A stretch of DNA of 64,000 nucleotides from Excoecaria cochinchinensis (GCA_947683425.1 CANTUQ010000324.1:248001-312000), one strand, 5' to 3'. Shown: positions 10,901-23,086, counted from the first letter of the stretch. Notes: generated by a model not told the origin, from the letters alone. A program made the numbers and translations.

Positions 10901-11768
10901 TGGCTACCAAACTTACTTTTCCATGTGATTTTTACATGAATTAAATTCGTTAAGGTGTGATTTTATAGTTACAGTGTGTGTTGTTATGGTTTACTAAATT
11001 GATTGATAAATTGGCTATGTTACTTGAGTAATTGGTTTGATTAAAATGCTCCGTCTTATTGTTAAATCACTATCTGTAATTGCTAAAACCTCACTTTCTG
11101 TTATTGTTTGGCTGGGTTGAATTTTGGAAAAAACCTCGCTTTATTTATATTTGTTGGAAAAAAGTCCAAATTGGGTGAAGCTGTATACTTGTTGTCATTC
11201 GGTAAAATCTAATTTTCATCTATTTTTGTATAGGAATTGTATTAGAAATTCATGTCGTGTAAATCAAGAAAAATTCAATCTTTACCCGAAACACATTAGT
11301 CTTTAATCGACAACTAATGGCTTAGATTGGTTTTGACTTTAAAGTATGCTTCAACTGAATTGAATTATAGTTTCTTCAATTTGCTTACATCTTTGATAGT
11401 TTTCAATCCTCATCATTAGTTAATTCCATGACGAAAGAATTATATCCTCAAGCAGGTGCTTGCACCCAATGAAAATATTAGCAAAACTAGAATTTGTTCT
11501 TGAATGATTTTCCCATGTTTACAATCTATGAGCATTCTGCATAGAATTCTGTACGAAAGAATTTCAAGTCCTATATCATAGTATTAGCAGGCTACTATAA
11601 ACCATTGAATGTATAGTTATCATACAACTTTAATTTCAATACTATATGCAGTTGAGGACATTAACAGAGATATTGGGTCTAGAACTGATAATTAATTTCC
11701 TTGGTGAATATATCAACTTTAACAAGAAATTCTTGAAGAATAAAGAGGGTGTCTACTTTTTCTTTCAG

Positions 11769-11875
11769 GTTTTATGCCCCCATATCAGTTATCCAGCACA
11801 AAAGTGTATATCTCTAATAGTTCCTGCATACAATGAGGAGAATAGGCTTCCGGGAGCACTTGATGAAACCATGAA
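11769..11875 (+). pseudogene. ALG5: Captured exon of dolichyl-phosphate beta-glucosyltransferase (ALG5-like)
   Basis: The frame reads a KCISLIVPAYNEENRLPG core followed by ALDETM. This is the start of the GT2-family glycosyltransferase domain of ALG5, the ER enzyme that makes dolichyl-phosphate-glucose for N-glycan assembly. The exon is bounded by a TTTCTTTCAG acceptor and a GTAGGT donor and is 107 bp long, so a single exon survives with intron sequence on both sides. An ISLIIP/ISLIVP-AYNEE motif with RLP and ETM is, from memory, characteristic of plant ALG5. The rest of the enzyme is absent, so this cannot encode an active product. Confidence 0.75.
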
Positions 11876-12019
11876 GTAGGTTTGAGCATATTAATTTAAC
11901 TCCAGTGTAGCTTTTTAGCCTGGTATTTATTTATTTATATATGTTTTCAACCATTTTGGAGCATGGTGGATGGAAGAAGAGGTTTGAGTGTTTAACATCT
12001 TAGTGTATTGCCTGGAAAT

Positions 12020-12096
12020 AGAAAAGATGTCGAAGGTGGTGGCGATCGATCGGAGAATTCTGGTAATTCTGGTGATGGAGTTGATGATAAAGATAA
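12020..12096 (+). other. Possible further exon-like fragment, unassigned
   Basis: Between an ATAG-type acceptor and an AAG|GTCAAT donor there is an open frame rich in Gly, Asp, Ser and Asn (GGGDRSENSGNSGDGVDDKDK in part). It lies between the ALG5-like and C2-domain fragments. I do not recognise the protein. It might belong to either neighbouring gene or to a third one. Confidence 0.3.
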
Positions 12097-12820
12097 GGTC
12101 AATTTGGTCTGGTCTTTTGAATTTTATGTCTTTCTCTGTTTTTTCTAGTTCGGTAACTAATTTGTTCTGGATGTGAATTGTTCGATTAATGTGATCACTG
12201 ATTGATTTAATGTTTTCATGATTTTTTCTACACCATATAGTGGATTTTTATTAATTCTTTCTCAGCTTTCTAGTTCTATTGATTTTTCATGACTAATATC
12301 ATTACATGGAAAAAGGATTTAGTTAATTCACTTTGCTCAATTCGTGCCCTTTTCTTTGGTTGACTTTTAGACTTTTTGCTTCAATTGGATACCAGAATGT
12401 TATTGCAAAACAAAAGAAATCGTGTCTATTCTTTTCTCTTATTATTTATGTATTTTTTTCTTTCTTCGTCTAGTGGGTTCTGATTTAAAGTAATCACCTT
12501 TCAGTTTTAGTATGTTCAGCCAGTGTTAATTGTACCTATAAAAGGAAAAAATTTCACTTAAGTGAGCCTAATTTGTTATGGTCTTAATTTGCGGTTAACA
12601 AAGGAATTGAAGCTACAGATTTTCTTTTTTCCCCCTCAACCTTTTCAATTACGTCCTTGTAGAGGAGCTCACATCTCCTTTATTTGTTTGACTTGATCGT
12701 GCTGCCATGCTCTTTTGTCCTTGAACTTTTGCAGTGTTACTATTGACAATTTTGCTGGCTACTGGTTTCATGGAGTAATTTCCACTTCTTTTGACATGCA
12801 GTTCTGCACTTATTTTGTAG

Positions 12821-14141
12821 ATGGGCCAATTCAAAGGAGATTCTCAAGCCAATTCTGCTTATATAATCAAGGTACATTCGGATTTTGTGGACATGTCTGT
12901 TGCTGTTACATTTATCATGCAAGGATATTGGCATGTTAAGAGTTTGATGTTAAATATTGTATGTTAAATTTGACATTATATATATCTTCCTTTCCATTTC
13001 TATTTTTTTTCAGTTGGAATTGTTGGCAGCTAAGAATCTGATTGGTGCGAATCTAAATGGGACTTCAGATCCTTATGCTATCATTACTTGTGGTTCAGAA
13101 AAAAGATTCAGGTTATTTAATTTATTATCCTTTTCTTTTTTTAATTTTTGGTTATAGTGAGCAATCAAGAAAAAGTAAAAGGCAGGCAGGATTTCTTTTG
13201 ACAAGTTAGATTCTTTATGAAAATTTCTGTTTTGAAGGTAACTCAACTTACTATTGTTGATTTCTCTTTAGAATAAATGTCTCTTATTATTAGGGAATTT
13301 TATTATTCGAAAAATATACACGTCCTATTTTACAATTATTATAAATTCTCCTAGCAGTCTTAATTCCACGTTCCTAAAGTCTTTAGATTATATATGCAAT
13401 TGATTCCACTTTTTTTTTGTATATCTTTATGAATTATTTGTTCCTGTCCTTTTCTCCTCCTACTTCTCTTTTTGTAAATTTATCTATCATCATTATTGTT
13501 TTTCTTTAATTCCAATGCTTACAGAAGTACCTGCTACTGTATTCCTTTAACCCAGTCTTTGTTTTCTGTCAAAACTTTGCAAATTTAGTTAGTAGAGTGC
13601 CCAAATTGATTCTTGTATAAATTCATAAAGAACTTATATTTTGCCAAAGTACTAGCAGCAGATTGCTCAGCTTGTCCTACTCCAGTTTGCACGTGCTCCT
13701 TAGACTTTAAGGATGCACCTGTGCTTTAGGTGACTTTTTTAACTTGAAAGGCATGGACAGTAGAAGGCAAAAAATTTGTAGTCAATAAGTGTATGAATTT
13801 CAAACTATGTGATTCTACCTATGATAAGCAGGGAGAACACAATTAGGTGGAGGCATGCTGTTAGATGATGAAATTTATTTCAAATTAGACTTGTTAGAAG
13901 GCAAAGTCCTATTTGTTTATTATAAATTTATGTCAAATTTATAATAGTGGAACGACATTATTTTTAACTGGAAACACTTTTGAATTCTCAGTTCTCCTAA
14001 GTGTTTTAAATGCTTTATACAGGTTAAGAGAGTCTAATAACTGCAATTCAGCTTAATTTATTTTACTTCATTACTGCTACAGCTCAATGGTCCCTGGTTC
14101 AAGAAATCCTATGTGGGGAGAGGAGTTCAACTTTTATGATT
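12821..14141 (+). pseudogene. Captured three-exon fragment of a C2-domain (C2-GRAM, BAGP1-like) gene
   Basis: Three exons join in phase. 12821-12871 ends AYIIK before GT. 13014-13111 follows TTTTTTCAG and reads LELLAAKNLIGANLNGTSDPYAI then ITCGSEKRF. 14093 to about 14141 follows CTACAG and reads SMVPGSRNPMWGEEFNF. Together they form the first half of a C2 domain. The Ca-loop Asp is in SDPYAI and the NPMW signature is present. The wording is closest, from memory, to plant C2-GRAM proteins of the BAG-associated GRAM protein 1 type; that is a recognition, not a search result. Introns with GT..AG borders are retained, so genomic DNA, not cDNA, was captured. The second half of the domain and the GRAM region are missing. 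After FNF the frame runs into intron-like sequence. Confidence 0.7.
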
Positions 14142-15380
14142 GGTTTCTCTATGATTTTTTTGTGAATTTCTTTTTCGATGCTTCTGAATTGCTGATTGCT
14201 TTCTCTATGAATTTTTTGTTAATTTCTTTCTCAATGCTTTCTGAATTGCTGGTTGCTGAAGCTGCTATTATAATCACACCTCCTTCTTCTTCTTGATGGA
14301 ACTGCAAGATTTTATCGGCAAACAATTATTTTAGGTCATTGGTACTCTTGCCATTTTAATCTCCTACTACGTGTAGGTTTTGATAGTCTTACATAATTAA
14401 TCATAAAGGCAAATTAGTAGTTCATACCAGTATTGTAATTGCTTGATTATGTAAGTGGCTAATTAATGTGCTGTACATTCTTATTTCAGATATTAATGTT
14501 TTGTTCAATCACTAATTTGTCAACTACCAAGGGAAGGTGTGTTTATTATTCCCCTATTTTTTTGTGTGTTTTGCACATACATCTTGGTTTTCTATTAAAT
14601 TTCTATGCCCTTGATCATTATGGGTTGGTTGCATTGAGTCTGGAAAGGGTATCACTCAATTGAAAGAATCGTGGATTTAATTTCTAATAAAGTGTGGTTT
14701 CAATTTAGTATCTGTAATTGGATTCAAAGTCAAATTCTTTGCTCATACACTTATTTCACCATTTTAATGTAAGTTCTATTCTATTTTTTTATTGTTATAA
14801 TGACATTACAATGCATTAAACTTATGATTATTTTTTACTTTTTCTTTGCAGCCCTTTTCATTTTTTGGATATTTTGAAGTGTATATACAATTACACTTGA
14901 TGGACTTTGGATATTTTGAAGTGTATATATAATTACACTAGCTTGTTGGGAGATTTTGAATATTTAAGGTAAATTATATTTTAAATTAAAAATATTAAAT
15001 TATTTGGCCTTTTGATTTATTGCTTTTGTACATGAATTTTAATTATAAATTTATGTTTTAAATTCTACAGGTTTTACAAAACAATGGACAATGAAGATAT
15101 AAGGTTCATTATGCATTCTTCTAGAATTTTCTAGGTGAATAGAGAATGATATAGATAGGGCTGTTTTTATATTTTATACTTATATATGATACAATGTTAA
15201 CTAATTTCAAAATATCGATATATTTATATATTTTGTATCTGATATTTTACAATCTATGAAAAAACTATTTATCATAATTTTGGATATGTATATGTGCGTG
15301 AATGATGTGTACAGGTAATAGTCAAATAAAATATTTTATTTATAGTGAATACAGCGAAAGAAAAAACTTGTCGATAAAAA
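14142..15380. other. AT-rich non-coding interior of the CACTA-like element
   Basis: No supported gene. It contains a short direct duplication near 14867-14945 (GGATATTTTGAAGTGTATATA twice, separated by about 40 bases) and otherwise simple AT-rich sequence, plausibly the downstream intron of the captured C2 gene plus transposon filler. Confidence 0.5.
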
Positions 15381-15389
15381 GTATCTTCA

Positions 15390-15978
15390 ACTAACAAAAA
15401 TTTTTTCGTTGAAAGTGAATAACATTAGCAAAGGGAAAATTCGATCGGTAAAACAGTATTTTTAACGAAAGGAAAGGTTGAAAAGTGAATATAATTAACG
15501 AAAGAAAAATTCTGTCGCTACAAAATATTTTTAACGACCAAAAATCTTTTCGTTGAAAGTGAATATAATTAACGAAGGGAAAATTTGGTCGCTAAAAGGT
15601 ATTTTTCATGACCAAAAATCCCTTCGTTAAAAGTGAATATAATTAGCGAAAGGAAAATCCGGTCGCTAAAAGGTATCTTTAACGACCGGAAATCCCTTCG
15701 TTGAAATTGAATACAATTAGCGAAGGGAAAATCCGGTCGCTAAAAGGTATCTTTAACGACCGGAAATCCCTTCATTAAAAGTGAATATAATTAACGAAGG
15801 GAAAATCCGGTCGCTAAAAATCACTTTTCAACGACTGGAAACGTTCTGGTCGTTGAAGACATTAACGACCGGATGCAATATCCGGTCGTCTATACCTTTA
15901 ACGAAGGGGCTTTTACCGACCAGATTTTAACTTTTAACGACCGGATTTCCCTTCGTTAAAGAGCATTTTTCTTGTAGT
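15390..15978. repeat. Right subterminal repeat array and terminal repeat of the CACTA-like element
   Basis: About eight to ten units of roughly 60-65 bp, each with TTAACGAAGGGAAAATCCGG, TCGCTAAAAGGTA and CCCTTCGTTRAAAGTGAATA parts. AACGAAGGG and CCCTTCGTT face each other, so each unit can fold back. The array ends at the terminal TTTTTCTTGTAGT. The left end has a shorter, more diverged version. Confidence 0.8.
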
Positions 15979-16105
15979 ACCCACATGCTAACAATACTCT
16001 TAAAATATACATTTCTACCCAAAAAGCCCTTAATACATGTCAAAATTCACACAATGCACATGCACAAACATGGCTCATTCTACTAGGGGGCAAACAGGGT
16101 GTGAC

Positions 16106-17362
16106 TGTTAGTGGTTATGCCCTAGGCCAAACATTTGGACCTTGATGTAATCATTACATTTTCATTTGTATAATGATTTTCTTCACATTAATATTATTGG
16201 CATGTTACATTATTGTAATGTTTATGAATAACAATGTTATTCATGTTGTCCCTAGTCATTTATCACTAAAGGGCATAAAGATAAATTAAGACTAGTATAG
16301 ATTTGCATTGATAATCATGGGATGATTATATATATGTTGATATAAATCAAATCTATAGGTACTTGCTAGAGAAAAAAGTACTGGATAGACCCACTATAAG
16401 ATTACTTCATGGGATAGTGTTACAAGTGATCTTATCATAGATATGTTATTGAAACCTTTGACCTGAGGTTATCATGGTTTCCTACATAAGGAACTAGTAT
16501 AGATTTGCATTGATAATCATGGGATGATTATATATATGTTGATATAAATCAAATCTATAGGTACTTGCTAGAGAACAAAGTACTGGATAGACCCACTATA
16601 AGATTACTTCATGGGATAGTGTCACAAGTGATCTTATCATAGATATGTTATTGAAACCTTTGACCTGAGGTTATCATGGTTTCCTACATAAGGAACATTA
16701 TGTTTTGACATAATCAAACGTTATCTTTAATCGGATAATTATAAAGGTTATGATTGGACATAATGAGAATTATGCAGAGGAAAATGAATAATCAAGATGG
16801 AATTTGTCCCTCTCTTATGAGAGAGATATCTATTGGGCCCCTCGATAAGTAGGACTGTAAAATGCATGGCCGTGCTCAAATGAATTGATAGTGTGATCAA
16901 TGTCATTTGAATTTATCAGTCTACTTGGTGATCGAGAAATTATATGTTTGAACAATTTAAGTTTGACGTGGACCATGACTTATGTTCGAACAAGATATCA
17001 TGTGACAAAAGGATAATAACATGTTCTATTGCAAGGTTAAAATCGGACTAACGATATTTATATTATTTGGGTAGTCATAATGTCTTGCAAGAGACCAATT
17101 ATGACTTGTGGGCTTTTATGGGATTAGGCCCACTGCCAACATAATATAAACCTATTGGATCACACACCAAGAGCAAAATGAACAGAATGGATTTTATTGG
17201 GTTATTTCGGAATAAAATATAAATATAGGTATTTATATTTAATTTCGAAATTACATATTTATATATATATATTTATACATATAAATATCTCTTATATTGA
17301 ATATGAGATAATAATATGTATTAATATATTATTTCTTATTATTTTGAATAAGAAATAAATAA

Positions 17363-17409
<47 letters not shown>

Positions 17410-17920
17410 TATGTATATATATATTATATCTTAATTTTGAATTAAGAGAAAATATCCTCATTTATCTTTTCCTAAGAGGAAAAGGATTTGAAATATAAAT
17501 ACAGTTATATATGGGATATATGTCAATAAAGAGTTTAACCCTAAGGAAACTACTGATCACGTTATTCCAAGGAATAAGTGATTGAAAGTGGCTGCATCTT
17601 CTTGTGGAGAAATAGAAAAATTAAAAAAACTAACCAGCCACTATTCTTCTTTGTGAAAGAAAGAAAATTAAAATCCATTCGCATTCAAGGGAGCTAGCAC
17701 CCCTGCGTCTTCTGATCATTTGTTCGTGCGTGTGGATACCGGTAGAGAGTGTTCGTGATCAAAGCAGCACCTAAAGTCCGAATTAAAGAGTTATTTCGTT
17801 CTAAAGGTCAGTTAATCTTTATCTCTTCCTTTTGAATCAATCGAAAATACTTGGATCCTGTTTCGGGTTTCAATTTTATTCCGCTACGTTAATGTTGTAT
17901 TAATCCGATGAAACCCAACA
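16106..17920 (+). mobile_element. Solo LTR of a Ty1/copia element, 1815 bp
   Basis: It starts TGTTAGTGGTTATG and ends AAACCCAACA, flanked by the perfect 5-bp duplication GTGAC (16101-16105 and 17921-17925). It is homologous to the LTR at 46355 that precedes copia pol sequence in the same orientation, so plus is the sense strand. It contains an internal 202 bp tandem duplication and an AT-rich tract with a (TA)n run at about 17364-17405. Insertion split the last base of the left LTR of element C from the rest. Confidence 0.9.
16291..16694. repeat. 202 bp tandem duplication inside the copia solo LTR
   Basis: Units 16291-16492 and 16493-16694 differ at only two places that I can see (GAGAAAAAAG/GAGAACAAAG and GTGTTACAAG/GTGTCACAAG). 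The related copia LTR at 46355 has a single unit, so the duplication arose in this copy. Confidence 0.9.
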
Positions 17921-20900
17921 GTGACAACTCTCCCCTACTAACAAAAATTCCGTCCTCGAAATTCTCACCTGATCTGAACAAGTGCGAGTACTGAACTCTC
18001 ATCGACTCTTCTGGCTCCCAAGTTGTTTCCTCAACCCCATGGTGACTCCATAACACTTTAACTAGCGGAATCTGCTTACTTCTCAGTTGTCTCACTTCCG
18101 TGGCTAGAATAGCTCTTGGTTCTTCATCATACGAAAAATCAGGCTAAACCTGCACCTTTTGCACTGACAAAACATGCGACTGATCCGACCGGTACCGACA
18201 AAGCATCAAAACATGAAACACATCATGCAACTTTGATAACTCCATTGGCAAAGCCAATCTATAAGCCACCGGGCCAACTCTAGCCAAAACCTCATATCCA
18301 ATGAAGCGAGGACTAAGCTTTCCCTTCTTTCCGAACCGAAGTACTTTCCTCCAAGGCGACACTTTAAGGAAGACTTTGTCCCCAACTTCAAACCGCACAT
18401 CTTTTCTCTTCAGATTGGCATAAGACTTTTGTCGATCCTTAGCTGCCTTCAAAGTCCGCTGCACAACTCTGATCTTTTCCTCTGTATCCCTAACCAATTT
18501 CAGTCCAATCATCGATCGCTCGGACAACTCAGTCCAACAAATCGGAGTCCTACACTGCCGACCATATAAAGCTTCATACGGTGCCATACCGATGCTCGAC
18601 TGATAACTGTTATTGTAGGCAAACTTCATAAGCGACACATATCGGTCCCAACTACCCGGAAAATCCAAGGTACAAGCCCTCAACATATCTTTCAAAATCT
18701 GTATGACTCACTCGGACTGGCCATCTGTCTGAGGATGGAATGCTGTACTGAAGTTCAACTTGGTACCCAAAGCTCTCTGCAACTCTTTCTAAAACTTAGA
18801 TGTGAACCTTGGGTCCCGATCTGAAACTATGGACAACGGCACTCCATGCAATCGAACTATCTCATCCACATAGATACTGGCCAACCTGTCCATCGAATAA
18901 TCCACTCTCACTGGCAAGAAGTGAGCTGACTTCGTAAGCCGATCCACTATCACCCAAACTGAGTCATGCTTCTTCTGAGTCCAAGGCAACCCGGAAACAA
19001 AATCCATGGCGATGTCATCCCACTTCCACTCGGGAACGGATAGAGGCATGAGCAATCCCGAAGGGACTTGATGCTCAGCCTTTACCTGCTGACATGTCAG
19101 GCACTTGGACACAAAATCCACTATGTCTCTTTTCATACCGGACCACCAATAGAACTATTTCATATCCCGATACATCTTCTCACTACCAGGATGCATAGTA
19201 AAAACAGTACTATGCGCCTCTTCCAAAAGCTGTCTTCTTAACTCCTCATTATTCGGTACACACAAACGGTTCCCAAATAGAAGAACTCCATCTTGAACTG
19301 AGAACTATGACTGCTTGCCCAAACTAACTTCTTGAACAATCCGTTGAAGCCTTTCATCATCCCTCTGAGCATCAACTATCCTCTGTCTCAAGGTAGGCTT
19401 CACTCTCAACTGAGCCATCAAAGCTCCATCTGAACCAAACCTCCATCTAAACCGCCTAAAAAACAAAGCAGAAACCGGCTTCCGACTCAAAGCATCCGCG
19501 ACTACATTGGCCTTACCCGGATGGTAATCCATAATGCAGTCATAATCCTTAAACAACTCAAGCCAATGACGCTGTCTCATATTCAACTCCTTCTGCGTGA
19601 GGAGGTACTTTAAACTCTTGTGATCCATAAATATCCTACATCTCTCCCCATACAGATAATGGTGCCAAATCTTTAAAGCAAAGATCACAGCCACCAATTC
19701 TAGATCATGAGTCGGGTAGTTCCTTTCATGCGGTTTCAACTGCCGAGAAGCATATGCCACTACTTTACCCTCCTGCATCAGAACACATCCAAGGCCAACA
19801 CCCAAAGCATCACTATACATAACAAACTCCTTACCTGATGTGGGTTGAGTCAGTATAGGAGCTTCAACTAGCAACTTCTTCAACTGCTCAAAACAAGTCT
19901 GACATCTATCTGACCACTCAAACTTAACTCCTTTCCTCAACAACCTGGTCATCGGAGCGGCCATCACTGAGAAACCCTTAACAAACTAACGATAATAACC
20001 CGCCAAGCCTAGAAAACTCCGCACTTCCTGAACATTCCTAGGCGCTTTCCAATCAACTATTGCCTCAATCTTGGCTGGATCCACTTGGATACCCTTAGCT
20101 GAAACTATATGACCCAAAAACGACACTTCCCGAAGCCAAAAATCACACTTGCTAAGCTTAGGAAACAGCCGATGATCTCTCAAAACTTGCAAAACCAACC
20201 GAAGTTGCTCCTCATGCTTGGTCTCATCCTTGGAATACGCCAAGATATCATCTATAAACACCACTATAAACTGGTCTAAGTATGGCCTAAACACTCTGTT
20301 CATCAAATCCATGAATGCCGCTGGAGCATTGGTCAAACCGAACGGCATGACAAGGAACTCATAGTGGCCATACCGAGTCCTAAATGCAGTCTTAACCACA
20401 TCCTCATCCTTAACACGAAGCTGATAATACCCCGACCGAAGATCTATCTTGGAAAACACACCTGCACCTCGAAGTTGATCAAACAAATCCTCTACTCGAG
20501 GCAAAGGATACTTATTCTTCACTGTAACCTTATTGATCTGCCTGTAGTTGATACACATCCTCAAGGATCCATCTTTTTTCTTAACAAACAGAACCGGAGC
20601 TCCCCAAGGAGATATACTGGGTCGAATAAACCCCTTATCCAATAGCTCTTATAGTTGAGTTTTAAGTTCCCTCAACTCTACAGGAGCCATCCGATAAGGT
20701 GCTTTCAATACAGGTGTGGTACCCGGCATAATCTCTATGGCTAACTCAACTTCTCTCTCCGGGGGCAACCTAGGCAAATCACTCGAAAAAACATCACTAA
20801 ACTCCCGTACCATAGGGATATCCTCAATCCTTACTTGATCCCTCTTGGAATCCAAAACCACAGCTAGGAAAGCCTCACAACCTTTCCTAATAAACCTCTT

Positions 20901-22526
20901 GGCTTGCATCGCTGAGATCACATTATTCACAGAACTAGCACCCAAACCTCTTACAAACACTGGAAATCTGTTCCTATCCCGAAGTACAAAGGTCTTCCTA
21001 TGGCAGTCCACCACAGCCCGATGCTTACCCAACCAGTCCATACCTAAAATCAGGTCAAACTCTTTGAAAGGCAACTCTATCAAGTCCGCAGGAAACTCAA
21101 TTCCCTCAACCAACAGGGGACAACTCCTATAAACTCTACTCACATTGACACTATGCCCCAATGGATTAGTCACACATATCTCATGATCTAACTGATCTAC
21201 CATATGCAACTTATCAATAATCTTATCCGTGCACAAATATGAGTGTGTGGAACCAGGGTCTATTAGAGTATACAATTCAATGTCATGGAGTAGGAACTTA
21301 CCAGCAATCACATCAGGGGCATCCTGCTCCTCTCTAGCTCTCACAGCATAAGCTCTGGCTGCGACTAGTGGAGGACGCTCAACTGTCTTCGAAATAGCTC
21401 CATCTCTAGGTCAATCGCCTTGACCTCTACCTCGGCCCCTACCACGGACAGCCTGTGTAGCATTAGATCCAACTCCACTAGCCCCTCTCTGTGGACCTGA
21501 ATCTTCACTCAACTGTTGACAACTAGCCAGACGATGCTCGGTGCTCCCACATCTAAAACACCCACCAGTGAGCCACCTACACTCGCCCTGGTGAGCCTTA
21601 CTGCAGTGGGAACAAATAGGTATAGCCTCAGATCTACCACCCCTGCCAGTACCAGACTCAGCTGCCGAACCCTTCCTTCTACCCCTCACGGCTGAACCAG
21701 ATGATGATTGATCTTACGGATCCCTAGATCTCTTACCCAAAGACGAAGAAGAAGAACCACCCCGAGACTGATTCCTCCTCTGAGCTCTCTCTCTTAGCAC
21801 CGACTCTGACCTTTCAGCCCTCATGGCAGCATCTGTAATATGATAGTAGCTCACCCCTGGCATGCTCATCAAGGAGATCAAAGCTACTCTTAAGGACTCA
21901 TTTAACCCAACCTCAAAATACTTGCATCGAAAATCATCTGTCATGACCCCTCGCGGAGCATATCGGGACAACCAATTAAACTCTTTCTCATAATCTGAAA
22001 CCGACATAGCCCTCTGTTTCCAATTCAGAAACTGTGCCCATCTCGCATCTTTGTAGGTCTGAGTTATATACTTCTTTGTGAATTCCTCATCAAAGAATTC
22101 CCATGTAACAGGATCGGGCATCTGAGGTTGCGTGCACACCAGCTCCCACCATTCATACGCCGACCCTTGAAGTAAGGCCACAACACATTCTGCTTGCAGA
22201 TCCGGAGGACACCAAACTTCTCTCAAAGCCCTCTTCACCTTATCTAACCATCTCTCTGCCAACTCTAATTCGTCCAACCCTGTTCCATAAAAGTCTTCGG
22301 CCCCAGCTTTTCTTAAGTTCTCCATGGGAGGCCTGGGGCCAACCACTCTCTCCAAGACCCTCACCATGTCCTGTGACAGCCTGAACATGGCTTCAAAAGG
22401 CATGGCAGCGGCCTCGGGCTGGACCCTAGCAGCTTGAGCCGACACTGTAACAGAAGGATCCCTGGCTTGAGGGTTCACACTTTCAGCGGACTTCTCAAGC
22501 GATCCACGAGCAGAATTAGAAGCCAT
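17889..22526 (-). pseudogene. Gag-pol polyprotein of element C (Tekay/Del-like chromovirus)
   Basis: A single frame of 1546 codons from ATG at 22526 covers gag (to about 21600), the zinc knuckle CFRCGSTEHRLASC, aspartic protease with LIDPGSTHSYLC, RT with VVFIDDILAYS, RNase H (MYSDALGVGLGCVL, DHKSLKYL), integrase (CLTCQQ zinc pair, MDFVSGLP, IVSDRDPRF, TAFHPQTDGQSE) and a C-terminal chromodomain (KVLWSHHGVEETTWEPE). Nine in-frame stops interrupt it (around 21711, 21408, 20646, 19983, 19302, 19155, 18786, 18707 and 18141), but no net frameshift was seen. Most stops are one transition away from the Gln, Arg or Trp found in the related elements A and B. The C-terminal tail reads into the LTR and now into the nested copia LTR. 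It is non-functional. Confidence 0.9.
17927..17942 (-). other. Polypurine tract of element C
   Basis: On the minus strand GTTAGTAGGGGAGAGT directly abuts the left LTR. This is the expected plus-strand primer for a gypsy element. The nested copia LTR lies one base away. Confidence 0.7.
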
Positions 22527-22624
22527 CTAAGCAAATAAAGAGAACCGCATCAGCCAACACAGCCTTAGACATAGACGTATCCATACACAGAACCACATGA
22601 ACAACACCCAGAAATGCCTAAACC

Positions 22625-22638
22625 GGGCTCTGATACCA
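22625..22638 (-). other. Primer-binding site of element C (initiator Met tRNA)
   Basis: The minus strand reads TGGTATCAGAGCCC, complementary to the 3' end of plant initiator methionine tRNA, five bases inside the right LTR edge. This proves that the right LTR is the 5' LTR and that the element is transcribed leftwards. Confidence 0.9.
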
Positions 22639-23067
22639 CAACTTGTAATACCCCCTACTTATATGTAGGCGATCTGATCCGATAAGGAGTGAGATGCCGT
22701 ATAGACAAAGGTGCCACCACACAGAAATAGGATATACATACATTCATACATAAACATACATACCGAAATACAGGGTAAATAAAATTTTACAAAACCATTC
22801 ATGAAAGAAGCTGATCATGCATTAATATAACGAAAAATATTACATTATTGTTTGATCAACCCAAAGGTACAAAAGATAATTACATATCTAAAACTATACT
22901 TATACAGATGTGGAAGCTATTACAAAACTGATATAAGAGAGTTCTATACAAAAAGAATCATCAAGCTATAAAATTAAGCCCTACACTATAACCCAGCTGT
23001 GTTAGCCTGGCTGCGATGACTCTCCCAAGGCAACTCCTTCCACACCTACACGGGTAAACACACCGTG

Positions 23068-23086
23068 CTAAGCGATAAACGCTTAG
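23068..23086 (-). promoter_or_regulatory. Conserved LTR stem-loop, copy c2
   Basis: CTAAGCG-ATAAA-CGCTTAG followed by TGGGG. The stem is intact, 425 bases from the LTR 3' edge. Confidence 0.6.

Larger units (their letters stand above)
10032..15978 (+). mobile_element. CACTA-like non-autonomous DNA transposon carrying host-gene fragments
   Basis: The ends are perfect terminal inverted repeats ACTACAAGAAAA (left) and TTTTCTTGTAGT (right), with a 3-bp target duplication ACC (10029-10031 and 15979-15981). The empty site, CATGCACCCACATG, is present in the right LTR of element C at about 25071-25084, so the boundaries are directly supported. Both subterminal regions (10045-10310 and 15390-15960) are packed with AACGAAGGGAAA and CCGGTCGTTAA motifs, a hallmark of CACTA elements. 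No transposase similarity was seen in 5947 bp. The interior instead holds exon-like pieces of at least two host genes on the plus strand, all in one orientation. Confidence 0.88.
5366..17926 (-). repeat. Left (3') LTR of element C, split by three nested insertions
   Basis: After removal of the insertions 5404-7965, 10032-15978 and 16106-17920 (and one copy of each target duplication), this is collinear with the right LTR from about 22982 to its end. The first ~340 bases of the right copy (22644-22980) have no counterpart here and are replaced by the unrelated LTR fragment ending at 5365. It ends GGGTGTGACA, whose last A is 17926. Over about 385 compared bases (7966-8350 against the right copy) I counted about 22 differences, roughly 5-6 percent, so element C is clearly older than the tandem pair at the right end of the window. 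Confidence 0.85.

Noticed and set aside
10336..10910. Several overlapping candidate proteins of 60-110 residues
   Set aside because: Different frames and strands of one GC-rich block, none with a recognisable domain; kept only as an unassigned segment.
20364..21132. Plus-strand open frames opposite element C RT and protease
   Set aside because: Antisense shadows of the polyprotein frame. The same kind of shadows occur at 54528-54725, 56355-56546, 61618-61863 and 63443-63634.
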